7,693 nt of DNA from an uncultured Collinsella sp. (GTDB lineage Bacteria > Actinomycetota > Coriobacteriia > Coriobacteriales > Coriobacteriaceae), in contig CABQJJ010000080.1 of the NCBI GenBank assembly GCA_902464485.1, forward strand, positions 1-7,693, written 5' to 3'. A model generated the notes under the pieces. The model saw nothing but the letters and a program-made list of their open reading frames with translations. It was not told the DNA's origin and did no database searches. Position numbers and translations under genes: made by a program. Positions 1 to 5,404 of this stretch are shown one piece after another; position 1 is the first letter of the stretch; each line of letters opens with the position of its first letter.

Positions 1-69
1 AAGCGTCCTAGTGTTCGCTTCTAATAAAGAAGGCCAAGATTCGGGACGCAGTTCAGTTTAAGTACGTCC

Positions 70-111
70 CCAATGAGTACCCAATGAGTATGTGGGGAAG
101 CAGATTTCCCC
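70..111. repeat. Tandem 11-bp repeat and small hairpin upstream of the EamA gene
   Basis: The word CCAATGAGTA occurs twice in tandem (70-79 and 81-90, period 11). It is followed by a 6-bp perfect inverted repeat GGGGAA/TTCCCC (94-99 and 106-111) with a 6-nt loop. A second small dyad, GGGACG/CGTCCC, lies at 43-48 and 65-70. No T-tract follows the hairpin, so it is not a convincing terminator on the + strand. I see no gene in 1-160. The region probably holds the tail of the upstream intergenic space and regulatory DNA for the EamA gene. Confidence 0.4.
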
Positions 112-128
112 GCTCGCCGATTTCAGTC

Positions 129-155
129 TTGATAAATGTATATAACGACTATAAC
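129..155 (+). promoter_or_regulatory. Candidate promoter of the EamA gene
   Basis: A TTGATA -35-like hexamer (129-134) and a TATAAC -10-like hexamer (150-155) are separated by 15 bp, shorter than the ideal 17. Transcription would begin near 162, just inside the upstream ATG at 161. That supports translation from TTG 197 instead. The dyad at 136-148 lies between the two hexamers, where a bound repressor would block polymerase. The assignment is tentative because the spacing is poor. Confidence 0.35.
136..148 (-). promoter_or_regulatory. Putative GntR-type operator upstream of the EamA gene
   Basis: On the minus strand this reads TCGTTATATACAT. Its core GTTATATAC (minus strand of 138-146) is identical to the core found upstream of the GntR gene at 7572-7580. 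Over 18 bp the two sites agree at 15 positions. GT-Nx-AC cores are typical of operators bound by GntR-superfamily regulators. A partial second copy, TATAACGT, follows at 150-157 with 9-bp periodicity. Binding by the adjacent regulator is inferred. Confidence 0.5.
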
Positions 156-196
156 GTAGCATGAAACATATTGGAAATAATACCGAGGAGGCTGCG

Positions 197-1279
197 TTGA
201 AGAGAAGTAATGTGGGCTATATGCTGGTGCTGATCGCCGCGCTTATGTGGGGCACCATCGGAATCTTTGTTAACGGAATATCGGCCCTGGGTGTTTCGTC
301 TCAGAGCATGGCTGCCTTTCGCTTGTTGGTCGGAGCGCTTATCTTGGCGCCGGTCCTGATGTTTATGGGCTGCCGTCCGGGTGAGGGGTCTACCGTGGTT
401 CAGGGTCCGCTGACCCTGTTCAAGGCAAGCCCTAAAGAGCTTGTTTCCTGCGCACTTGTCGGTATCGTCGGTTTGGCCGTCGCCAACACCTGCTATTACG
501 AGTGCATGGGCGAGGTGGGCATGTCCACGGCCTCGGTGCTGCTCTATACCTCGCCGGTGTTTGGCGTCATGCTCGGCCGCGTGCTTTATCGCGAGGGCGT
601 GACCCCCAACAAGCTCGTCGCCATCATCTTTAACATTGTGGGTTGCGTGCTCGCGGTGACGAGCGGGGACCTGTCCGGTTTCCATTTCTCGACTTGGGGT
701 GTCGCGTCGGGTGTGATCGCCGGACTTTGCGGTGCGTTGCTGGCTGTGTTTAGCCGCATGGCCACCAAGACGCTGCATCCACTGGCGGTGACGTTTTGGG
801 GCTTTGTCTTTGGCGGATGCTTTATGGCTGTGCTTTCTGCTCCGTGGCCCGATGTAGTCGCGGCAATGTCCCCGCAGCTCATTCTGCTGTTCGCGGGCTT
901 TGGCTTTATTCCGACGGCTCTTGCGTACATCTTCTATATGCAGGGCCTTTCGATGGATCTTGAGACATCGAAGGTGCCGGTCGTGGCTTCGTTTGAAACC
1001 GTGGCGACCGTTCTGGTCGGTATTGGCATCTACGCCGAGCCCGCCGGCGCGATCAAGGTCCTGGGCATCGTGCTGGTGCTCGCGTCCATCCTGATTATGA
1101 ACACCAACTTCTCCAAGCTGCGCAACAGTGCCTTTGTCGGCCATATCGTTGAGAGCATGACCTTTAAGCCCAACGCGTGGTGGACGGAGAAATCGCAGGA
1201 CATGGATCTGTTCCGCGAGCGCACCGGCATCGCGCTGGAGCCCACCGTGCAGGAAAGCCCCTGGTACTTCGTGCGATAG
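197..1279 (+). CDS. EamA-family (drug/metabolite transporter superfamily) permease
   Basis: Predicted inner-membrane carrier of about 360 residues with roughly ten hydrophobic helices, in two EamA-like halves. Numbering from TTG 197, helix 1 is at about 8-28 (with the LMWGTIGIF stretch common in this family) and the last at about 286-302. Family members export or import small metabolites such as amino acids, but the substrate cannot be read from sequence. I chose TTG at 197 because GAGGAGG (185-191) sits 5 nt upstream. An in-frame ATG at 161 would add 12 residues but has no ribosome site and lies at the likely transcription start. A hydrophilic C-terminal tail of about 59 residues (NTNFSK to SPWYFVR) follows the last helix; most EamA proteins end close to that helix. 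The gene has its own promoter/operator and is separated from the PTS operon by 182 nt. Codon bias is weaker than in the PTS genes. Confidence 0.85.
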   Translation: MKRSNVGYMLVLIAALMWGTIGIFVNGISALGVSSQSMAAFRLLVGALILAPVLMFMGCRPGEGSTVVQGPLTLFKASPKELVSCALVGIVGLAVANTCYYECMGEVGMSTASVLLYTSPVFGVMLGRVLYREGVTPNKLVAIIFNIVGCVLAVTSGDLSGFHFSTWGVASGVIAGLCGALLAVFSRMATKTLHPLAVTFWGFVFGGCFMAVLSAPWPDVVAAMSPQLILLFAGFGFIPTALAYIFYMQGLSMDLETSKVPVVASFETVATVLVGIGIYAEPAGAIKVLGIVLVLASILIMNTNFSKLRNSAFVGHIVESMTFKPNAWWTEKSQDMDLFRERTGIALEPTVQESPWYFVR

Positions 1280-1301
1280 GGGATTGGCGAGGCGTCTGAT
1301 C

Positions 1302-1338
1302 TGGGGCTATCCAGCCAGCGCCGGCCTACCTAGCCCCA
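1302..1338 (+). terminator. Possible weak terminator or hairpin after the EamA gene
   Basis: A perfect 8-bp inverted repeat TGGGGCTA/TAGCCCCA (1302-1309 and 1331-1338) encloses a GC-rich 21-nt loop. Only a short pyrimidine run (GTTTC) follows, so intrinsic termination would be inefficient. A further dyad, AACGT-N7-ACGTT, overlaps its 3' end (1338-1354). Confidence 0.3.
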
Positions 1339-1363
1339 ACGTTTCAAGTACGTTAAACCCGTC

Positions 1364-1391
1364 AACGGTCGATTTTCATCCGCGAACGGTC
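1364..1391 (+). repeat. Helically phased direct repeat AACGGTC upstream of the PTS promoter
   Basis: AACGGTC occurs at 1364-1370 and again at 1385-1391, 21 bp start to start, or two helical turns. The pair lies 40-70 bp upstream of the TATAAT box at 1430-1435, a usual position for an activator. No bound protein is known. Two 7-mers could coincide by chance. Confidence 0.3.
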
Positions 1392-1392
1392 T

Positions 1393-1435
1393 TTATATTA
1401 ATTAGCAATATAAGCAACGTATAAGACGTTATAAT
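1393..1435 (+). promoter_or_regulatory. PTS operon promoter/operator with two adjacent dyads
   Basis: A perfect -10 hexamer TATAAT lies at 1430-1435, but no good -35 is seen 16-18 bp upstream, so activator help is possible. Two inverted repeats lie side by side. The first is TTATATT-N7-AATATAA (1393-1413). The second is AACGT-ATAAG-ACGTT (1416-1430), which abuts the -10. The second has the GT-N5-AC core shared with sites upstream of the EamA and GntR genes. A repressor there would occlude RNA polymerase. The predicted leader is only about 20 nt, leading straight into the AAGGAGGAGG ribosome site at 1448-1457. Confidence 0.55.
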
Positions 1436-1461
1436 GACCATAACGAAAAGGAGGAGGCAAG

Positions 1462-2385
1462 ATGAATCAGATCATTCTCGCATCTCATGGCGGCCTGGCC
1501 GCAGGCGCCAAAGACACGCTCGAGATGGTTCTCGGCGACGTGTCGAACGTCCACGTCGTGTCGCTTGCTCGTGACGACAAGGAGCCCATCACCAATAAGG
1601 TGGACGCCATGATCGCCACGTTCAACGCGGACGACACCGTCTATGTGCTGACCGATATGCTCGGCAGCTCGGTCAACAACAACATGGTCGAGCTTTCCAA
1701 GAACGGCACGAAGTTCACGGTTGTCAGCGGTTTCAACATCCCGCTGGCGCTCACGCTCGCTATGAGCCCCGTCCCCGTCAAGGGCGCCGAGCTCGCGGCC
1801 CTCATCAACGAGGCCCGCACCGGTCTGACCAACCCCAACGCACCGGTCGAGGTCGCCGCGGCTCCCGCCAAGAAGGCCAAGGCGTCCCGTCACAGCTCCG
1901 GTCCCGCCAAGATCGTCCTCGCACGTCTTGACTACCGCCTGCTGCACGGCCAGGTCGTCTTTACCTGGACCACCAAGGTTCAGGCCGAGCGCATCATCGT
2001 CGTCGACAACGCTGCCGCCAACGATGACATCAAGAAGGGCGCCCTTAAGCTGGCCAAGCCCCAGGGCGTGCGTCTGAACGTCTTCACCGTCGAGCGTGCC
2101 CTCGCCAAGATGGACAAGCTCAACACCCTCGGCGAGCGCGTCATGTTCGTCTTTGGCAACACGGCCGAGATGCTGCAGTTCTGCCAGGGCTACAAGCTCG
2201 ACGCCATCAACCTGGGCGCCACCGCCAACCACGACGGTGCCGATCAGGTCGGAGGCAAGGACAGCTCCGTCTTCCTCGACGCCACCCAGAAGGCCGACGT
2301 CAACCAGCTGCTCGACATGGGCATCAAGCTCTATGTTCAGCAGACCCCTACGTATCAGAGCGTCGACATCGACGCCAAGCTGTAA
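1462..2385 (+). CDS. PTS mannose-family EIIAB fusion (fused IIA and IIB phosphotransfer domains)
   Basis: Cytoplasmic phosphotransfer protein of 307 residues. The IIA domain (about 1-125) begins with ILASHGGLA, where His9 matches the phospho-accepting histidine of ManX-type IIA. The TDMLGSS segment (64-70) matches the conserved Asp region. An Ala/Lys/Pro-rich linker (about 126-149) leads to the IIB domain (150-307), whose RLDYRLLHGQV motif carries His162, the expected phosphorylated residue. Phosphate would pass from HPr to His9, then His162, then the sugar at the IIC/IID membrane complex. The IIA-IIB order is that of E. coli ManX, whereas gfr-type systems encode IIA and IIB separately. It is the first gene of the operon, with AAGGAGGAGG (1448-1457) 4 nt before ATG and IIC 36 nt downstream. 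Codon use is strongly biased, suggesting high expression. The family is secure, the sugar is not. Confidence 0.93.
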   Translation: MNQIILASHGGLAAGAKDTLEMVLGDVSNVHVVSLARDDKEPITNKVDAMIATFNADDTVYVLTDMLGSSVNNNMVELSKNGTKFTVVSGFNIPLALTLAMSPVPVKGAELAALINEARTGLTNPNAPVEVAAAPAKKAKASRHSSGPAKIVLARLDYRLLHGQVVFTWTTKVQAERIIVVDNAAANDDIKKGALKLAKPQGVRLNVFTVERALAKMDKLNTLGERVMFVFGNTAEMLQFCQGYKLDAINLGATANHDGADQVGGKDSSVFLDATQKADVNQLLDMGIKLYVQQTPTYQSVDIDAKL

Positions 2386-2390
2386 TCAAC

Positions 2391-2404
2391 CAGGCTTTTG
2401 CCTG
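2391..2404 (+). other. Small intercistronic hairpin between IIAB and IIC
   Basis: CAGGC-TTTT-GCCTG forms a 5-bp stem with a TTTT loop just after the IIAB stop codon and 4 nt before the AAAGGAG ribosome site of IIC. It is too short and lacks a T-tract, so it is not a terminator. It may affect mRNA stability or translation of IIC. Confidence 0.35.
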
Positions 2405-2421
2405 ACTGAAAGGAGAAGGGT

Positions 2422-3216
2422 ATGAATACGTTCATCAGTGCGGTGCTCGTCGGCCTCGTCGGCGTGTTCTGCATGTGGGACTCCCGCCTGCTCGGTCGTC
2501 TTAACTTCGAGCAGCCCCTCGTTGGCGCTACGCTCGTCGGTCTGCTGCTGGGCGATGTGCCCACCGGCCTTGCCGTCGGTGCCGCCGTCGAGCTCGTGTC
2601 CATGGGTCTGGTGCAGGTCGGCGCCGCCGTTCCGCCCGATATGGTCCTGGGCGGCATCGTGGCCGCTGCCTTTGCGTGCCTGACCGATGCTTCCGCCGAG
2701 ACCGCCATGACGATCGCCATCCCGGTCGCCGTCCTGGGTCAGCTCCTCGGCATCGTGTTCCGTTCCATCATCGCCGCCCTCACCCATGTGGCAGATAGCG
2801 CGATCGATAACGGAAAGTTCAAGACCGCCTACCGTATGCACATCTGCGCCGGCTCCGGTCTGTACGCCATCATGTACTTCCTGCCGATCTTCCTCGCCGT
2901 CTTTGTTGGCACCGACCTGGTTCAGGCCATCGTCAACATGGTTCCCGAGTGGCTGTCCACTGGTCTTAACGTTTCGACCAAGATCATGACCGCCTACGGC
3001 TTGGCCCTGCTGCTCACCATGATGATCAAGAAGGGTATGACTCCGTTCCTGTTCATCGGTTTCCTGCTCGCCGCTTACCTCAACCTGTCCGTCATCGCGG
3101 TCGCTCTGATCGGTGTGTGCCTGGCTGTCGTCTTCATGGGCTTCAAGTTCAACGGTTCCCATGCAGCCGCCGGTGTCGATTCCGACTACGATCCGCTCGA
3201 AGACGACGAAGACTAA
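2422..3216 (+). CDS. PTS mannose/fructose/sorbose-family EIIC permease subunit
   Basis: Integral membrane protein of 264 residues, the usual length for EII-Sor type IIC subunits (ManY/AgaC/SorA). With IID it forms the sugar-conducting part of the transporter. Family-like stretches include LNFEQPLVGATLVGLLLGD (27-45) followed by TGLAVGAAVELVSMG (48-62) and PPDMVLGGIVAAAF (71-84). Several hydrophobic helices follow, including about 145-163, 190-205 and 208-235. The tail (about 252-264) is unusually acidic, DSDYDPLEDDED. The start has AAAGGAG (2409-2415) 6 nt upstream. The stop codon overlaps the ribosome site of the IID gene, so the two are probably translationally coupled. Substrate specificity cannot be read from the sequence. 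Confidence 0.93.
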   Translation: MNTFISAVLVGLVGVFCMWDSRLLGRLNFEQPLVGATLVGLLLGDVPTGLAVGAAVELVSMGLVQVGAAVPPDMVLGGIVAAAFACLTDASAETAMTIAIPVAVLGQLLGIVFRSIIAALTHVADSAIDNGKFKTAYRMHICAGSGLYAIMYFLPIFLAVFVGTDLVQAIVNMVPEWLSTGLNVSTKIMTAYGLALLLTMMIKKGMTPFLFIGFLLAAYLNLSVIAVALIGVCLAVVFMGFKFNGSHAAAGVDSDYDPLEDDED

Positions 3217-3229
3217 GGAGGAACACACT

Positions 3230-4063
3230 ATGGCAACCGCAACCAAGGACGTGTCCCTGAACAAGAAGGTCAGCCAGTTCTTCTGGCGCTCCTGGGCCAT
3301 CCAGGCCTCTTGGAACTACGAGCGTCAGATGAACATGGGCTTCCTCTACGGCATGGTTCCCACGCTCGATCGCCTCTATCCGGATGAGTCCGACCCCAAG
3401 CAGCTCGCTGCTAAGAAAGAGGCTTACCACCGTCACATGGCGTTCTACAACTGCACCCCGCAGACGAGCGCTTTCGTCCTAGGCCTCGCCGCCTCCATGG
3501 AGGAGGAGTACGCCAAGGATCCCGAGAACTTCGACCCCGATTCGATCAACGCGGTCAAGACCTCCCTCATGGGTCCGCTTTCCGGCATCGGTGACTCCTT
3601 CTTCCAGGGCACCATCCGCGTTATCGCCTTTGGCCTGGGCGTTCAGCTGGCTCAGCAGGGCTCCATCATGGGCCCGATCCTGGCCATGCTCATCTCCATC
3701 GTCCCCTCCGTGCTGATCACTTGGTTCGCAGCCAAGATGGGCTATCAGGGCGGCCACGAGTACCTGAGCAAGCTTCAGGGCGGCGACCTCATGGAGAAGC
3801 TCATGTATGTCTGCGGCATCGTGGGTCTTATGTCCGTGGGCGGCATGATCGCCACGCTGATCGGCGCCACCACCCCGCTGCAGTTCGCTGAGGGCACCGT
3901 CGTTATCCAGGACATCCTGGACGGCATGATGCCCCAGATGATCTCCCTTGGCCTCACCGGCCTTATGTACTGGCTCATCAAGAAGAACGTCAACACCGGT
4001 TGGCTTCTCGTGATCGCCATCGTGGGCGGCATCGCCCTCTCCGCGGCCGGCATCCTGGCCTAG
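3230..4063 (+). CDS. PTS mannose/fructose/sorbose-family EIID subunit
   Basis: Protein of 277 residues of the EIID-AGA family (ManZ/AgaD-like), partner of IIC in the membrane complex. The N-terminal part is polar, with conserved-looking segments FFWRSWAIQASWNYERQMN (17-35), GFLYGMVPTLDRLYPD (37-52) and MGPLSGIGDSFFQGTIR (114-130). Membrane segments occupy about 130-168, 191-212 and 235-277. The start at 3230 is set by AAGGAGG (3215-3221), which overlaps the IIC stop. The reading frame is open upstream to 3113, but that part is out of frame inside IIC and is not protein-like. A 197-nt gap with a hairpin separates it from the SIS gene. The family call is secure and the sugar is unknown. Confidence 0.93.
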   Translation: MATATKDVSLNKKVSQFFWRSWAIQASWNYERQMNMGFLYGMVPTLDRLYPDESDPKQLAAKKEAYHRHMAFYNCTPQTSAFVLGLAASMEEEYAKDPENFDPDSINAVKTSLMGPLSGIGDSFFQGTIRVIAFGLGVQLAQQGSIMGPILAMLISIVPSVLITWFAAKMGYQGGHEYLSKLQGGDLMEKLMYVCGIVGLMSVGGMIATLIGATTPLQFAEGTVVIQDILDGMMPQMISLGLTGLMYWLIKKNVNTGWLLVIAIVGGIALSAAGILA

Positions 4064-4260
4064 TCGCGACCCAGCGTCTAACCGCTTTCCCCGGGGGCCT
4101 GCCTGGCATCCCATACCCCAGGCAGGCTTCCATCCCCAAATGTGTCAAAGGGACAGTTCCTTTGTCGCATCCTCAACGGGCCGGCGACTCGGTCCAAATT
4201 ACGGTAACCCTGCGTGCGTCCGGCAAAGTGGCGCCGCAAAAATCGAAAGGAATGTGTCAG
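4064..4260 (+). promoter_or_regulatory. Long intercistronic leader with 10-bp hairpin ahead of the SIS gene
   Basis: A perfect inverted repeat GCCTGCCTGG/CCAGGCAGGC (4097-4106 and 4118-4127) has an 11-nt loop and two extra G-U pairs at its base. No T-tract follows, so it looks more like an RNA-stability or processing element, or a leaky attenuator, than a terminator. No clear promoter hexamers were seen. The frame of the SIS gene is open back to 4000, but the extra sequence is not protein-like. The SIS ribosome site AAGGA (4247-4251) precedes ATG 4261 by 9 nt. Confidence 0.45.
4141..4168. repeat. Degenerate AAAGGGACAG palindrome (dispersed-repeat remnant)
   Basis: CAAAGGGA-CAG-TTCCTTTG (4146-4164) is a near-perfect short palindrome. 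Its core AAAGGGACAG also occurs, on the opposite strand, in the two 48-bp repeats at 5346 and 7484. From general familiarity I associate such palindromes with coriobacterial intergenic regions. It has no coding content. Confidence 0.4.
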
Positions 4261-5244
4261 ATGTACGAGATCGACCTTAACCTCCCTAAGCAGATCGTCG
4301 CTGACGTCCTGTCCAACCACGAGATTCACAGCGTCGCCTTCGTCGGCTGCGGCGCTTCCATGTCCGACCTTTACCCCGCCAAGTACTTCCTGGCCAACAA
4401 CACGGACAAGCTGAACGTTCAGATTTTCACCGCTAACGAGTTCAACTACGACACGCCTTCCTGGGTCAACGAGCACACCTTCGTGATCACCTGCTCCCTC
4501 GGTGGCTCCACGCCCGAGACCGTCGAGGCCAACAAGACCGCCAAGAAGCACAACTGCCCGGTTGTCTCCCTCACCAACAAGGCCGGCTCCGCTCTGACCG
4601 TCGACGCCGACCACGTCATCGTCCACGGCTTCCACGCCAACTACGCTGCCAAGTGCGAGAAGCCCGGCTATGCCATCGCTCTTGCTCTCGAGATCCTTCA
4701 GCAGACCGAGGGCTATGACCACTACGAGGACATGATCACCGGCCTCACCAACGTTTTCGATCTCTGCGAGAACGCCGCTCAGCACTGCAAGAAGCTCGCC
4801 AAGAAGTTCGCCGAGGACTTCAAGGACGACAAGATGATCTACTTCATGGCTTCCGGTGCCTCCGAGAAGATGGCTTATTCTCACGCCGCCTTCCTGTTCA
4901 CCGAGATGCAGTGGATCGACGCCGCCGCCTACAACACCGGCGAGTACTTCCACGGCCCGTTCGAGGTTTCCACCGAGGGTAAGCCCTACGTCTTCTTCAT
5001 GTCCGATGGCGCTACCCGTCCGATGGACGCCCGCGCCCTCACCTTCCTTGAGCGCATGGGCGCCAAGGTCGCTCTGATCGACTCCAAGGACTACGGCCTG
5101 GCTGACGCCGTGCCCGCGAGCGTCATCACCTACTTCAACCCGCTGCTGCACCTCGCCGTTATGCGCGAGTACGGCAACCAGATCGCCGAGGCTCGTCAGC
5201 ACCCGCTGACCATGCGTCGCTACATGTGGAAGCTTTCCTACTAA
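4261..5244 (+). CDS. SIS-domain phosphosugar enzyme, FrlB/FraB/Gfr-like fructosamine-6-phosphate deglycase
   Basis: Cytoplasmic protein of 327 residues with two SIS folds (about 20-150 and 190-310). FVGCGASMSD (27-36) and CSLGGSTPET (78-87) look like the glycine/serine phosphosugar-binding loops. The segment from TEM (Glu215) to GEYFHGPFEV (His231) places Glu and His 16 residues apart. That matches the catalytic Glu/His spacing known for FraB and also seen in E. coli FrlB. The ending, HPLTMRRYMWKLSY, resembles the RRYY-containing C-terminus of FrlB. Such enzymes split 6-phosphorylated Amadori products into a hexose 6-phosphate and a free amine or amino acid. Position after a mannose-family PTS recalls the Salmonella gfr operon. 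The start is ATG 4261; ATG 4252 is too close to the ribosome site. Codon bias is strong, as in the PTS genes. Alternatives are another ketose/aldose phosphate isomerase or deaminase. SIS family sure, reaction probable. Confidence 0.8.
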   Translation: MYEIDLNLPKQIVADVLSNHEIHSVAFVGCGASMSDLYPAKYFLANNTDKLNVQIFTANEFNYDTPSWVNEHTFVITCSLGGSTPETVEANKTAKKHNCPVVSLTNKAGSALTVDADHVIVHGFHANYAAKCEKPGYAIALALEILQQTEGYDHYEDMITGLTNVFDLCENAAQHCKKLAKKFAEDFKDDKMIYFMASGASEKMAYSHAAFLFTEMQWIDAAAYNTGEYFHGPFEVSTEGKPYVFFMSDGATRPMDARALTFLERMGAKVALIDSKDYGLADAVPASVITYFNPLLHLAVMREYGNQIAEARQHPLTMRRYMWKLSY

Positions 5245-5250
5245 TCACAA

Positions 5251-5265
5251 GTAAGTAGACCTTAC
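5251..5265. repeat. Short dyad GTAAG-N5-CTTAC, related to the ends of the 6132 palindromic element
   Basis: GTAAG-TAGAC-CTTAC lies 6 nt after the SIS stop codon. The stretch AAGTAAGTAGACCTTA (5249-5264) matches 13 of 16 bases of the left end of the palindromic element at 6132-6147. It could be a remnant of that element or a chance dyad. Confidence 0.3.
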
Positions 5266-5278
5266 GGGTTGATTGAGA

Positions 5279-5310
5279 GGGGATGGGGTTTGCGCCCCGT
5301 CCCCTTTTTT
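5279..5310 (+). terminator. Strong intrinsic terminator of the PTS-SIS operon
   Basis: GGGGATGGGG pairs with CCCCGTCCCC (10 bp with one G-U pair) around a 6-nt loop (5289-5294) and is followed directly by six T residues (5305-5310). It lies 34 nt after the SIS stop. This is a textbook rho-independent terminator, so the downstream HAD gene is probably a separate or read-through unit. Confidence 0.9.
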
Positions 5311-5345
5311 GCTCTGGGGAGGGTGCGTCTGTCGCGCCATAAAAC

Positions 5346-5393
5346 CCCAGATAAAACCTACCAAAATAAACCTGTCCCTTTTTGGCAGGTGGG
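5346..5393. repeat. 48-bp hairpin repeat, copy A, directly before the HAD gene
   Basis: It matches copy B (7484-7531) at 44 of 48 positions in the same orientation. Internally ACCTACCAAAA (5356-5366) pairs with TTTTGGCAGGT (5380-5390) with one mismatch, around a 13-nt loop containing CCTGTCCCT. Its 3' edge runs into GGGAGGAG, the HAD ribosome site. It looks like a dispersed palindromic element that now forms part of the HAD leader. Confidence 0.7.
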
Positions 5394-5404
5394 AGGAGAT
5401 GCGT

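Noticed and set aside
94..111. GGGGAA/TTCCCC hairpin as a terminator of an upstream gene
   Set aside because: Stem only 6 bp and no T-tract on the + strand; no gene end is visible upstream.
149..1144. 331-codon open frame on the minus strand opposite the EamA gene
   Set aside because: The product is rich in His, Arg, Gln and Lys without motifs. The opposite strand encodes a clear membrane protein.
2386..3300. 304-codon minus-strand open frame across IIC and the IID start
   Set aside because: Low-complexity Gly/Asp/His-rich translation that spans two well-supported + strand genes.
4000..4260. In-frame N-terminal extension of the SIS protein into the end of IID
   Set aside because: The added sequence is Arg/Pro-rich and unlike the family, overlaps IID in another frame, and the ribosome site fits ATG 4261.
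4064..4260. Riboswitch ahead of the SIS gene
   Set aside because: There is a single simple stem and no conserved aptamer pattern I can recognise.
4078..5202. 374-codon open frame on the minus strand opposite the SIS gene
   Set aside because: Composition is dominated by Val, Leu, Gly and Glu with no recognisable domain. It is the mirror of a strongly codon-biased gene on the + strand.
5273..5404. In-frame upstream ATG for the HAD protein
   Set aside because: It lies upstream of the operon terminator hairpin and has no family similarity. ATG 5405 has a good ribosome site and begins the canonical MIKAVLFDMDG.
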